From NCBI GenBank assembly GCA_021792185.1, contig JAJYVD010000014.1:1-54359 (forward strand): a stretch of DNA of 54,359 bases, written 5' to 3'. Below the pieces are notes generated by a model. It was not told the origin of the DNA. It saw only the letters and a program-made list of their open reading frames with translations, and searched no databases. This document shows, one piece after another, positions 33,195 to 41,624 of this stretch; position 1 is the first letter of the stretch, and each line of letters starts with the position of its first letter. The position numbers were made by a program, and so were the translations under genes. The stretch comes from Nitrospirota bacterium (GTDB lineage Bacteria; Nitrospirota; Thermodesulfovibrionia; Thermodesulfovibrionales; Dissulfurispiraceae).

Positions 33195-34031
33195 ATGGAC
33201 GCATGGACATTACGCAGCAGGATAGAAAACATAGATAGTCTGCCGACAATACCGCCTGTCCTGAAGAGGCTGCTTGAAGTCATAGAAGACCCTAAGACAT
33301 CCCTCAGCGAAATAGGCAATTTCATATTAAAGGACCCTGCGCTTACATCGAGGATACTGAAAGTCGTCAATTCTCCCATTTACGGTTTTCCGGGCAGGAT
33401 ATCCACGGTAAGCCAGGCGCTGATCCTTTTAGGATTGGATGTCGCGCGGGGGGTGCTTCTGGGAGTTTCCGTATTCGAGGCCATGAAGAATATAATGACC
33501 GGGCTATGGGAGCATTCCGTGGGATGCGCGATTACTTCGAGGATAATATCCAAGAAAAAAGGTTTAGACCACTACGAGGAGGTTTCTGTTGCCGCCCTTC
33601 TTCACGACATAGGGAAGGTCGTATTGGGTTTGAAATTTCCGGATAAGTATAAAAAGATCATGGACGAAGCGGAGAAAAAAAATAATTTTATATTCGATTC
33701 CGAAACCGACCATTTTGATGTAACCCATGCCTCTGTAGGCGCCTGGCTTATGGAGAAGTGGGAATTCCCTCGAAGCCTTATAGAGGCTATAGAATACCAC
33801 CACAAGCCCCACCTCTCAAGGAATGCCCCTGTTATGACGGCGATAGTCCACCTGTCCGATATTCTTGTAAGGGCAAAGGGGTTCGGTTTTGCGGGTGATA
33901 AACTCGTGCCTGCTCTGAACCCATCGGTCTGGGAGATCCTCGACATTACGGAAACGGACATAAAGGAGATACTGGAGGAAATGGAAGACTCTTTGTACCA
34001 TAAAAACGATTTTCTCCTAATGGATATGTAA
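33195..34031 (+). CDS. HDOD-domain signalling protein 1
   Basis: About 278 residues, one HDOD domain: LPTIPPVLKRLLEVIEDP, LKDPALTSRILKVVNSPIYGFPGRISTVSQALILLG, then AALLHDIGKVVLG and EYHHKPHLS. The start is set by similarity to its paralogue at 34400. Upstream in-frame codons would extend past the -10 box. HDOD proteins act in c-di-GMP and stress signalling without proven catalysis; HD residues here (HDIGK) are retained. Confidence 0.9.
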   Translation: MDAWTLRSRIENIDSLPTIPPVLKRLLEVIEDPKTSLSEIGNFILKDPALTSRILKVVNSPIYGFPGRISTVSQALILLGLDVARGVLLGVSVFEAMKNIMTGLWEHSVGCAITSRIISKKKGLDHYEEVSVAALLHDIGKVVLGLKFPDKYKKIMDEAEKKNNFIFDSETDHFDVTHASVGAWLMEKWEFPRSLIEAIEYHHKPHLSRNAPVMTAIVHLSDILVRAKGFGFAGDKLVPALNPSVWEILDITETDIKEILEEMEDSLYHKNDFLLMDM

Positions 34032-34065
34032 TTTTTTTCTAACGGCTTGCGCGCATTCTTTATGG

Positions 34066-34071
34066 TATAAT
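34066..34071 (+). promoter_or_regulatory. Extended -10 promoter
   Basis: TATAAT preceded by TG one base upstream (TGGTATAAT), the extended -10 form, in the gap after the first HDOD gene. It would start transcription of the next three genes. Confidence 0.55.
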
Positions 34072-34102
34072 ACCCTTCAAATACGGATCAGGAGGTAATG
34101 GA

Positions 34103-34399
34103 TTGCCTAAGGTTCCAGCAAATAGTCTTAAACCCGGCATGAAGCTTTCAAAACCGGTGATGAACGACGCAGGCATGATTCTTTTGGGAGAAGGGACAGA
34201 GCTTACCAACGCCCTTATAGAAAGGCTTCAGAACATGAATGTGAGCAGCGTCTATGTCGAAGGGGCGGCCGCTCCGCAAAAGCCTCTGGAGGAGATACTC
34301 TCGGAACTGGACGCTCGATTTAAAAAAACCGAAAACGAGCCGAATATGGGACTTTTAAAGAAACTATTCAGAGATCACATAGAGGGGCTTTACAAATAA
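34103..34399 (+). CDS. Small DUF3391-like protein beside HDOD genes
   Basis: A 98-residue protein starting at TTG 34103, with AGGAGG at 34090-34095. LKPGMKLSKPVMNDAGMILLGEGTELTNALIERLQNMNVSSVYV is the small beta domain usually found at the N-terminus of HD-GYP proteins; here it stands alone. The stop is immediately followed by the next ATG. Its role is probably to pair with the HDOD proteins on either side. Confidence 0.7.
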   Translation: MPKVPANSLKPGMKLSKPVMNDAGMILLGEGTELTNALIERLQNMNVSSVYVEGAAAPQKPLEEILSELDARFKKTENEPNMGLLKKLFRDHIEGLYK

Positions 34400-35236
34400 A
34401 TGGATGTACAGGCGCTGCGCAGCCAGATAGAGAAGATAGATACGCTCCCCACGATACCGGGGGTATTGAGAAAACTGTTGGTTGTTATCGAGAATCCAAA
34501 GGCCTCCCTTAACGAAGTAGGAGGCTTTATAGCGAACGACCCGGTTCTTACATCGAGGGTTCTCAAGATCGTAAACTCTCCCATATACGGATTCCCCGGC
34601 AGGATATCGTCGGTCAGCCAGGCGCTTATACTTTTGGGCCTGAATGTCGTAAAGGGCATGCTTTTGGGCGTTTCGGTATTCGAGGCCATGCAAAAGACCA
34701 TGCTCGGGCTTTGGGAACACTCCCTCGGCTGCGCCATCACGGCAAGAATACTCGCCCAGAAAAAGGGATTGACCGAGCCGGAAGAGGTCTCGGTGGCCGC
34801 CCTTCTTCACGATATAGGAAAGGTCGTTTTAGGATTGAAGTTCCCTGAAGAGTATAAGAAAATCATGGCCGAAGCGGAAGATAAAGGCATTTTTATATTG
34901 GAGGCTGAAAAGAAACATTTCACTATAAGCCACGCCGAAGCCGGGGCATGGATCGCCCAAAAGTGGAATTTCCCCAGGAATCTGGTAGAGGTCATAGAAT
35001 ATCATCATAAACCGCACCTTTCCAATACTGTCCCGGTTCAAACGGCGATAGTCCACCTATCCGATATTATTGTAAGGGCTAAGTGCTTCGGTTTTGCCGG
35101 GGATAATTTTGTGCCCGCGGTCAACAGCGTCGCATGGCAGACCCTCGGCCTTTCGGAAACAGATTTAAAGGAAACATTGAGCGAGTTGGAGGATTCCTTA
35201 TCCAGCGCGGAAGACTTCCTCCTTTCGGAGGCTTAG
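34400..35236 (+). CDS. HDOD-domain signalling protein 2
   Basis: A 278-residue paralogue of the gene at 33195, alike along the whole length (shared KIVNSPIYGFPGRISSVSQALILLGL and VSVAALLHDIGKVVLGLKFP). A tandem duplication with the small gene in between is likely. AALLHDIGK is retained. Co-transcribed with its neighbours: no gap upstream and one base downstream. Confidence 0.9.
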   Translation: MDVQALRSQIEKIDTLPTIPGVLRKLLVVIENPKASLNEVGGFIANDPVLTSRVLKIVNSPIYGFPGRISSVSQALILLGLNVVKGMLLGVSVFEAMQKTMLGLWEHSLGCAITARILAQKKGLTEPEEVSVAALLHDIGKVVLGLKFPEEYKKIMAEAEDKGIFILEAEKKHFTISHAEAGAWIAQKWNFPRNLVEVIEYHHKPHLSNTVPVQTAIVHLSDIIVRAKCFGFAGDNFVPAVNSVAWQTLGLSETDLKETLSELEDSLSSAEDFLLSEA

Positions 35237-35237
35237 T

Positions 35238-36179
35238 TTGAAGACTATCGTAGTAATTACGAAAGACCCTCTTCTGACGAGTATAGTCAACAGATTTCTC
35301 AAGGATTCTTACAATCTGGTCAATTTTTTTAGCATGCAGTCTTCTCTCGATTATATTTACAACTCTATCCCGGACCTCATGATTATAGATATTGTCACGG
35401 ACGATCCCATGACCGTTAATATCCTTAACGAAATAAAGGGAGATCCCATTTTCGGACATCTTCCGGTTTTAGCCGTTTTTGGCGACAATTTTACGGTTTC
35501 CGACTGGGATTCCATGCTTATAGACGATTATGTAAGAAGGTCCTTCCTTGAAATGGAATTGACAGTTAAGGTCAGCTTATGCCTGCACCGCGCGGAGAGG
35601 ATCGTTGAGGTGAATCCCCTGACAAGGCTTCCCGGCAATATAGCCATAAACAAGCAGATACAGAAGAGGCTCGATGCTGGAGAGGTGTTCGCCCTCGCGT
35701 ATGCCGACCTCGATTATTTTAAGCCTTATAACGATCGATACGGCTTCAGCCGCGGCGACGAGGTTCTGAAAATGCTCGGCAGGCTTATCCTGAATACGGT
35801 TAAAGGCAAACAGCCTTCAGGCAGTTTTATCGGGCATATAGGCGGGGATGATTTTGTATTTATCGTGGATCCTGAAAATATTGAGGAGACGGCCGCCGCA
35901 ATTATCGATAATTTCACCAAGATAATGCTTACCTTCTATGACCATGAGGACAGGACAAAGGGCTGTATAGAGTCCGTTGACAGGGAAGGCAATAAACGGA
36001 CGTTCCCTCTCATAGGCATTTCCATAGGCATAGTACACAACAAGTTTAAAAAGTTTTCACACTACGGGGAAATGGCAGGGGCCGCGTCCGAGATGAAGAA
36101 ATACGCCAAGATTTCCGGAGGCCATTGTCTAAAGGTCGATAAAAGACACGTAGAACCGGATATCACTCAAAAAGCCTGA
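35238..36179 (+). CDS. Receiver-like plus GGDEF protein
   Basis: A 313-residue protein. N-terminal half (1-120) is receiver-shaped with a phosphoacceptor-like Asp in LMIIDIV, but the acidic pocket is replaced (VVITKDPL), so phosphorylation is doubtful. C-terminal half is a diguanylate cyclase with LTRLPGN, DLDYFKPYNDRYGF and active-site GGDDF. It starts at TTG 35238 with GGAGG upstream. Its 3' end overlaps zapA on the other strand by 17 bases. Confidence 0.85.
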   Translation: MKTIVVITKDPLLTSIVNRFLKDSYNLVNFFSMQSSLDYIYNSIPDLMIIDIVTDDPMTVNILNEIKGDPIFGHLPVLAVFGDNFTVSDWDSMLIDDYVRRSFLEMELTVKVSLCLHRAERIVEVNPLTRLPGNIAINKQIQKRLDAGEVFALAYADLDYFKPYNDRYGFSRGDEVLKMLGRLILNTVKGKQPSGSFIGHIGGDDFVFIVDPENIEETAAAIIDNFTKIMLTFYDHEDRTKGCIESVDREGNKRTFPLIGISIGIVHNKFKKFSHYGEMAGAASEMKKYAKISGGHCLKVDKRHVEPDITQKA

Positions 36180-36438
36180 TTATACTCTCCGCCTTGTTTT
36201 CGATGTTCTTTATGCTTTGGGATACCGACTTGTAATCGTTTTTGACCTTGTGCAGTTCATCGGCGATATTCAAGGCGGCAAGGATTGCCGCCTTAAGAGG
36301 CGTTATATCCGGCGAGTTGCCGTAAACCTCTTTGAGTTTCTCATCCACGAAATCCGCAAGGTGTTTGATGTATTCGGACGGCACATCGCCTTTTATGACG
36401 TAGTTTTGTCCGAGTATATGCACTTCCACGCTGCCCAT
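36163..36438 (-). CDS. zapA: Cell division protein ZapA
   Basis: A 91-residue ZapA: VEVHILGQNYVIKGDVPSEYIKHLADFVDEKL, then the C-terminal coiled coil. It bundles FtsZ filaments at mid-cell. It is 20 bases after the ZapB-like gene. Confidence 0.88.
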   Translation of the reverse strand: MGSVEVHILGQNYVIKGDVPSEYIKHLADFVDEKLKEVYGNSPDITPLKAAILAALNIADELHKVKNDYKSVSQSIKNIENKAESIIRLFE

Positions 36439-36458
36439 TACGCAATACCCCGAAATGT

Positions 36459-36674
36459 TTATTCGAGCGATTCGAGCTCGTTCAGGAGTTCGGCTATCTG
36501 TTCCTTTACGGATGCCTTTTCCATTACGAGCTGCTCGATTTCCATATCTTTCGATCTTACCGCGTCTTCGAGATCTTCTATCCTTTTTTCGAGATTATAC
36601 TTTTCTTCTTTTAACGCCTTGACCTTTTCGACCGCGTAAGTTATTTTTTCCTCGAATGTCTTAAGTATTTCCAC
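36459..36674 (-). CDS. zapB: ZapB-like coiled-coil protein
   Basis: A 71-residue protein that is one continuous heptad helix (VKALKEEKYNLEKRIEDLEDAV). Size, coiled coil and position in front of zapA suggest a ZapB-type division factor. Sequence signature is weak because any coiled coil would look similar. GGGAGG lies upstream. Confidence 0.65.
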   Translation of the reverse strand: MEILKTFEEKITYAVEKVKALKEEKYNLEKRIEDLEDAVRSKDMEIEQLVMEKASVKEQIAELLNELESLE

Positions 36675-37015
36675 AAATGCCTCCCTGTAGATTAATAATC
36701 AGTCACTAAAATAATACACAATTCATAAGAGAAAAATAAACCGCCGAAAATACGATTGCCTTCAGCTTTGACCTGCGTAGTTTATAATCTAATTTGAGCG
36801 ATTTTATGCAAGCAGGCACGGCTCAAAGTCTTTAAAAAGTGTCGGTTCAAGTGCATCTTTAAAATTATGAATGCATCGCTCAATAAGTATCCACCGATGC
36901 GGATGACGGATATAAGATAAATGTTAATACAAGTGCGGGGTTTAAAGTCTTTTCGCCGCACCTACTCGCATATCTCAGAACAAAAATTGCTCAATTTGGG
37001 TATGAATAATACGGG
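36675..37015. other. Unexplained 341-base gap upstream of zapB
   Basis: No ORF with family resemblance. A TATAAT occurs on the plus strand near 36781 without a convincing -35. A 6S RNA often lies near zapA in other bacteria, but I could not find its long bulged hairpin here. Otherwise nothing recognisable. Confidence 0.4.
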
Positions 37016-39016
37016 TTAAAGAGCCCCGATATGTTTTTTAACGGCCGATATGTCGGTGTCCTTAATTGCCCGCATGTATTCGAAATAGGTCGTCAGAACC
37101 CTTTTTACATAATTTCTCGTTTCATCGTAGGGTATATCCTCTATGAATTCGTCTATGGTGGAGTAGGTATTTTTCTTGAGCCATTCCTTTACCGCGTCTT
37201 CCCCGGCGTTATAGGCGGCAATGGCCGCCGGAGCCGAGTTGAAGGTTTTGAGCAGTTGTTTCAGGTAGTATGAGCCGATAAGGATATTGGTCTTTGCGTC
37301 GTGCAGTTGAGCCGGGTGTTTAATGTTCAGTTTGACATGCCTGTCAAGCCGCTGCGCGGTAGCGGGCATCAACTGCATAAGTCCCAATGCGCCCGCGATA
37401 GAGCGCGCCTCGGTATCGAATCTCGATTCTTCCCGCATGACCGACAGCACCAAGAGGGGATCTATATTATTTTTCATAGATGCCTCATCCACCTCTTCGG
37501 AGAATGCCGGCGGATATAATAATTCATGGAGGTTTTCGTTGTACGGAATTTTTGCTATAAGATTAACCGCCATTTTATGGTTGCCGAGATCTTTCAGGTA
37601 AGAGCTTAAATGCACGATATTGCCTGGATCGGTATTCTTTTTTGAAATGTATACAAGTTCAGAAACCGCTTCCCGCTTTAATCCGAGCCTGATCAGGATA
37701 TTTACCCTCTCCAATGAGGGAGATAATGACCGGGGCGGCTGTAATAGATCTAACTTCACATTTTTGGTTTTTCCTTTCGAATGAGTCTCCGGCATTGCAC
37801 TCAGCGGTTGCAGGCCGGCGTCGTCTTTAAGCATAGACAGGAAACCGTAATAATCCCGGTGGGTAACGGTCTTTTTATTTCGCGCAGCCTCCGTATCCGA
37901 TGAGGGCGAATTATAGGATTCGGATTTTTCAGAGCATCTGTTTTTCCAGTAGAGGTACTTTGAGTTTCCATGCGTGTCATAGAGCTGAGAGAATAATTCC
38001 GATGCGTTTCTATATTCGCCGGATAAATAATAAGTCCAGCCTTTAGCCCATAATATATCTTCCTTTTCGGAAGGATATTTCGACAGCGTGTTGTTGAATA
38101 CCTCCAATGCCTTTTCGATGTTGCCGTCCCTTCTTTTCTTTGTTCCATACGCTATCAGGAGGGACGCGAACCTTCTGTCTCCCGTCTTCATAAATTCCGG
38201 CAGTTCCGACTCAAAGGTCTCGATGTCCCCGGTTCTGAGAAGAGATCGCGCGCGCCAGTATTTGTTGTTTAAGGTCTTGTAAAGTTCCGCGGCTTCCTTA
38301 TACCGCTTTTGCCTGAAAACGGAATAGGCGAGTTTTTCCAAAATATCGTTTTTCAACTGCCCCTCGCTTCTGTGTAAAGCTTCCCTCAGGGATTTTTCCG
38401 CTTCCGCAAAGAGCCATGCCTTATTGAGGTTTTCGCCCCTTTTCATAAGGTCTTCCGCGGTTATATCCGCGTGTGAAAGCTCGCTCAACGCGCTTTTTGA
38501 CATTGACGATGGAGAGATGTAAATTTCTTTAAATATTTTTTTAGCCTTTTCCGTTTCATTATTCCCTTTTAGATATGCCGCGTAGGCGTATTTAACGCCG
38601 AGTTCGGACGGATAATCCCTGACAAAAACTTCGAATATTTTAAGCAGCGAAGGGTCGTTCTTTCTTTGGAGCAATTCTATTTCCTTAGTCCTTGCGCTTT
38701 TTATAACAGGCGAGTCTTTATATCCATCTTTAATCGTCTTTATATCGGCGAGAGCCTTGTCAATATCTCCTTTCGCTTCATAAGCCCGGGCCCTCCAAAG
38801 CAGTATGTAGTCGCCCAAAACAGGGACTTTTTCGTATGCTGCCGTTAATTTTTCTATCGCGGTTTCGTTATCTAATTTATTGAAGCTCGTCTTTCCTTCC
38901 GCAAGAAGCCGGAGTGGGGGGTCAGCATCCTGCAAGTCAGTGGCATTAGCGGCTGCGGCGAAAGACGGCAGCGCTGATATTAAGATGAAGGCTATTATGG
39001 TTAAAAGTTTAAACAT
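37016..39016 (-). CDS. slt: Soluble lytic transglycosylase
   Basis: A 666-residue periplasmic enzyme: signal peptide (residues 1-22), a long helical superhelix of degenerate TPR-like repeats, and a C-terminal goose-lysozyme-like SLT domain (SVMREESRFDTEARSIAGALGL with the catalytic Glu, MQLMPATAQ, IAAYNAGE). It cleaves peptidoglycan with anhydro-muropeptide formation. It starts 2 bases after ald, so they share a transcript. Confidence 0.92.
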   Translation of the reverse strand: MFKLLTIIAFILISALPSFAAAANATDLQDADPPLRLLAEGKTSFNKLDNETAIEKLTAAYEKVPVLGDYILLWRARAYEAKGDIDKALADIKTIKDGYKDSPVIKSARTKEIELLQRKNDPSLLKIFEVFVRDYPSELGVKYAYAAYLKGNNETEKAKKIFKEIYISPSSMSKSALSELSHADITAEDLMKRGENLNKAWLFAEAEKSLREALHRSEGQLKNDILEKLAYSVFRQKRYKEAAELYKTLNNKYWRARSLLRTGDIETFESELPEFMKTGDRRFASLLIAYGTKKRRDGNIEKALEVFNNTLSKYPSEKEDILWAKGWTYYLSGEYRNASELFSQLYDTHGNSKYLYWKNRCSEKSESYNSPSSDTEAARNKKTVTHRDYYGFLSMLKDDAGLQPLSAMPETHSKGKTKNVKLDLLQPPRSLSPSLERVNILIRLGLKREAVSELVYISKKNTDPGNIVHLSSYLKDLGNHKMAVNLIAKIPYNENLHELLYPPAFSEEVDEASMKNNIDPLLVLSVMREESRFDTEARSIAGALGLMQLMPATAQRLDRHVKLNIKHPAQLHDAKTNILIGSYYLKQLLKTFNSAPAAIAAYNAGEDAVKEWLKKNTYSTIDEFIEDIPYDETRNYVKRVLTTYFEYMRAIKDTDISAVKKHIGAL

Positions 39017-39018
39017 GG

Positions 39019-40125
39019 CTATACTATCGTATCGATATTTTTGTAATTGTGGCTTAGGGAATCCGCCAGCGCCTTGTGCACAATTTCGCCCATGTAAGCG
39101 TTAAGGGAGCTTTTTATAGCCTCATCTTCCATTACCGCCCTCCTAATACCTATTTTAGCGATAGTTTTAATATAAGGCAATGTCGCGTTTGTCAGCGCAA
39201 GGGTGGATGTCCTCGGATACGCGCCGGGCATGTTGGCAACGGTATAGTGCAGTATACCTTCGACCTCGTAAACCGGATTGTCATGGGTCGTGGGTCTGGT
39301 AGTTTCGACGCATCCCCCTTGATCTACGGATACATCGACTATTACCGAGCCTTTTTTCATCATTCCGAGCATATCACGCGTTATCAGAACAGGCGTCTTG
39401 GCACCGGGCACAAGTACCGCCCCTATTATAATATCGGCCTTTTGTATTTCTTCCTTTATATTGTGCGAGGTGAGCGGCAGGGTTTTAATTTTTCCCATGA
39501 AGATTTCATCCAGCCTCCGTAATTTCTCTATTCCTCTGTTCATTACAACGGTATCCATATCCATGCCTATACAAACACGCGCCGCGTTTGCGCCTACGTT
39601 CCCGGCGCCGAGTATCAATGCATTAGCGGGTTTTACGCCGGCCGCTCCGGTCGGAAGGATACCGCTTCCGTTGTGAATCCTCTGAAGATAATATGCCCCC
39701 ATCAGCGGAGCGATTCTTCCTGCAATCTCGCTCATGGGAGCAAGGAGCGGAAGATTGCCGTCTTTTTGGAGGGTTTCATACGCGAGCGCGGTGACCTTTT
39801 TATTTAGAAGCAGTTCTGTCAGTTCCCTGTTCGGGGCTAAATGCAGGTATGTAAATATTGCATGGCCTTCTCTGATTAAATCATATTCCTGTGGCAGCGG
39901 CTCTTTTACCTTAACGATAATGTCCGCTTTTTTGAAAGCGATTTTTCTGTCTACGATGTCGGCATCCGCCTTAAGATATTCTTCATCGGTAAACCCGCTG
40001 CCTTCTCCAGCGCCTGTTTCAATAAGGATAGTGTGTCCGTCCCTTTTGAGTTCCTCAACGCCGGAGGGCGTTATTCCGACCCTGTATTCGTGGGTTTTAA
40101 TCTCTTTCGGGACGCCGATAATCAT
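39019..40125 (-). CDS. ald: Alanine dehydrogenase
   Basis: A 368-residue NAD-dependent enzyme: IGVPKEIKTHEYRVGITP, the catalytic Lys/His region, the Rossmann loop GAGNVGANAARV, and DQGGCVETTRPTTHDNPVY. It interconverts alanine and pyruvate plus ammonia. It follows aroC by 3 bases. Confidence 0.94.
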   Translation of the reverse strand: MIIGVPKEIKTHEYRVGITPSGVEELKRDGHTILIETGAGEGSGFTDEEYLKADADIVDRKIAFKKADIIVKVKEPLPQEYDLIREGHAIFTYLHLAPNRELTELLLNKKVTALAYETLQKDGNLPLLAPMSEIAGRIAPLMGAYYLQRIHNGSGILPTGAAGVKPANALILGAGNVGANAARVCIGMDMDTVVMNRGIEKLRRLDEIFMGKIKTLPLTSHNIKEEIQKADIIIGAVLVPGAKTPVLITRDMLGMMKKGSVIVDVSVDQGGCVETTRPTTHDNPVYEVEGILHYTVANMPGAYPRTSTLALTNATLPYIKTIAKIGIRRAVMEDEAIKSSLNAYMGEIVHKALADSLSHNYKNIDTIV

Positions 40126-40128
40126 GGA

Positions 40129-41325
40129 TTAAAAGTTTTTTAAATGCTCAAGATACCCGGCAGCATTCCTCTTTGTTTCTTCCATGCTATCGCCGCCGAA
40201 TTTTTCGATTAGGGCATCGGCGATGACAAGGGCTGTCATTGCTTCGCCTATTACCGCGGCGGCAGGGACAGCGCAGGTATCCGAGCGCTCATAAGCGGCC
40301 TCAAAAGGCTCTTTTGTAATAATATCAACTGACCGTAGCGGTTTCCTTAATGTAGGGATAGGTTTCATAGCCGCCCTTATAATAACAGGCATTCCGTTTG
40401 TCATACCGCCTTCAATACCGCCAGCGTGATTCGTCTCTCTATAAAAACCTATTGTCTCTTGCCTCTTGCCCATTGCCTTTTCATAGAATATCTCATCCAT
40501 GACTTCCGAGCCGAATCTTTCCGACATCCCGAAGCCCGTCCCTATCTCGACGCCCTTTATTGCCTGAATCCCCATCATTGCCTGAGCGAGTTGTCCGTCG
40601 AGCCGTTTATCCCACTGTATATGGCTGCCGAGGCCGATGGGCAGTCCTGTTGCGACAACCTCGAAAATCCCTCCCAAAGTGTCTCCGTTTTTTGAAGCGG
40701 TGTCTATCAGCGCCATCATTTTTTTCGATGCCTCTTCATCAGGGCATCTAACCGAAGAATTTTCTGTCATAATGAAAATTTCTTCGGAATTTGAGATTTC
40801 AAATTTGAAATTTGAGATTTTCACGCTTCCAATCTGTATCACATAACTTCCGATATTGATCCCGAACTCGGAAAGGAATTTTTTTGCCACCGCTCCTATC
40901 GCGACGCGCATAGCAGTTTCCCGCGCGCTTGAGCGTTCGAGGATATTCCTTATGTCTTTGTGCCCGTATTTTAATGCGCCGGCGAGGTCTGCATGACCGG
41001 GCCTCGGTCTTGTTACGGCGTCGATAGAGCCTTCATGCCGGCTGTCGGATGACATGCCCTGTTCCCAGTTTTTCCAGTCTTTGTTCTCGATAAGAAGCGA
41101 TATCGGAGAGCCGATGGTTTTTCCCCATCTCACTCCCGAAATTATCTCAGCATGGTCGCTTTCTATCTTCATCCTGCCGCCTCGGCCGTATCCTGCCTGC
41201 CTTTTTTTGAGTTCTTTGTCTATATCTTCGGATGATAAAAGAAGACCTGCCGGAATTCCTTCGAGTATTCCGGTCAATCCCTTGCCGTGAGATTCGCCTG
41301 CCGTAAGAAATCTGAGTTTATTCAT
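40129..41325 (-). CDS. aroC: Chorismate synthase
   Basis: A 398-residue FMN-dependent enzyme: RFLTAGESHGKGLTGILEG, RRQAGYGRGGRM-type block (KKRQAGYGRGGRMKIE), RPRPGHADL, SSARETAMRVAIGA and EGGMTNGMPVIIRAAMKP. Last step of the shikimate pathway. It carries an extra loop (KISNFKFEISNSEE) encoded by the AATTTCAAAT micro-repeat. It has a leaderless promoter and no Shine-Dalgarno. It heads aroC-ald-slt. Confidence 0.95.
   Translation of the reverse strand: MNKLRFLTAGESHGKGLTGILEGIPAGLLLSSEDIDKELKKRQAGYGRGGRMKIESDHAEIISGVRWGKTIGSPISLLIENKDWKNWEQGMSSDSRHEGSIDAVTRPRPGHADLAGALKYGHKDIRNILERSSARETAMRVAIGAVAKKFLSEFGINIGSYVIQIGSVKISNFKFEISNSEEIFIMTENSSVRCPDEEASKKMMALIDTASKNGDTLGGIFEVVATGLPIGLGSHIQWDKRLDGQLAQAMMGIQAIKGVEIGTGFGMSERFGSEVMDEIFYEKAMGKRQETIGFYRETNHAGGIEGGMTNGMPVIIRAAMKPIPTLRKPLRSVDIITKEPFEAAYERSDTCAVPAAAVIGEAMTALVIADALIEKFGGDSMEETKRNAAGYLEHLKNF
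40446..40481 (-). repeat. Short C/T-rich micro-repeat in aroC
   Basis: Plus-strand text CTATTGTCTCTTGCC, CTCTTGCCC and ATTGCC, related to 8025-8056 in hypF, encoding EKAMGKRQETIGF on the minus strand. Confidence 0.45.
40787..40822 (-). repeat. In-frame AATTTCAAAT micro-repeat in aroC
   Basis: On the coding strand the copy reads ATCTCAAATTTCAAATTTG and ATCTCAAATTC, encoding ISNFKFEISN in the same phase as the hypF copies. Confidence 0.75.
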
Positions 41326-41331
41326 GCTTTT

Positions 41332-41360
41332 AAGATACCCTAAACGGCTCCTTCCGTCAA
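41332..41360 (-). promoter_or_regulatory. Leaderless promoter of aroC
   Basis: Minus strand TTGACG (41360-41355) and TATCTT (41337-41332) with a 17-bp spacer. Only 6 bases (AAAAGC) separate the -10 box from the ATG. Confidence 0.6.
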
Positions 41361-41560
41361 TAAGTTTGTTAATTCATAATCGTATAGGGCAGGCATGCTT
41401 TAAAAGCAAGCACCGTGCATGCGCTTACGAAAGATAATAAATGTTCACGAAAATCTTTGCAGGATGCCCGGTGGCTTGCCACGGGGATGAATGCATGCCT
41501 TTCACGGAGGGTTATAAGGGAGGCGTGAAGTCTCCCCTATCCGCACAGCCAAAAATTTTT
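41361..41560. other. Structured intergenic region before the GntR gene
   Basis: AGGCATGC (41391-41398) and GCATGCCT (41493-41500) are complementary. Inside, CCCGGTGGC and GCCACGGGG form a stem near 41467-41486. GGGAG/CTCCC follows near 41518-41536. It may hold a structured RNA or be the relic of an element. No known riboswitch pattern recognised. Confidence 0.35.
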
Positions 41561-41563
41561 TTC

Positions 41564-41606
41564 TTGACAGAGATAAAATCATGTGGTAATATCTTGTTAT
41601 AACAAG
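41564..41606 (+). promoter_or_regulatory. Promoter and operator of the GntR gene
   Basis: TTGACA (41564-41569), 17-bp spacer, TAATAT (41587-41592). The perfect 14-bp palindrome CTTGTTATAACAAG (41593-41606) covers the expected start point, as for an autoregulatory GntR operator. Confidence 0.75.
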
Positions 41607-41624
41607 TTGGAGGTGTTTCACAAA

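Noticed and set aside
36675-37015. 6S RNA next to zapA
   Set aside because: No long interrupted hairpin with a central bubble could be found by eye.
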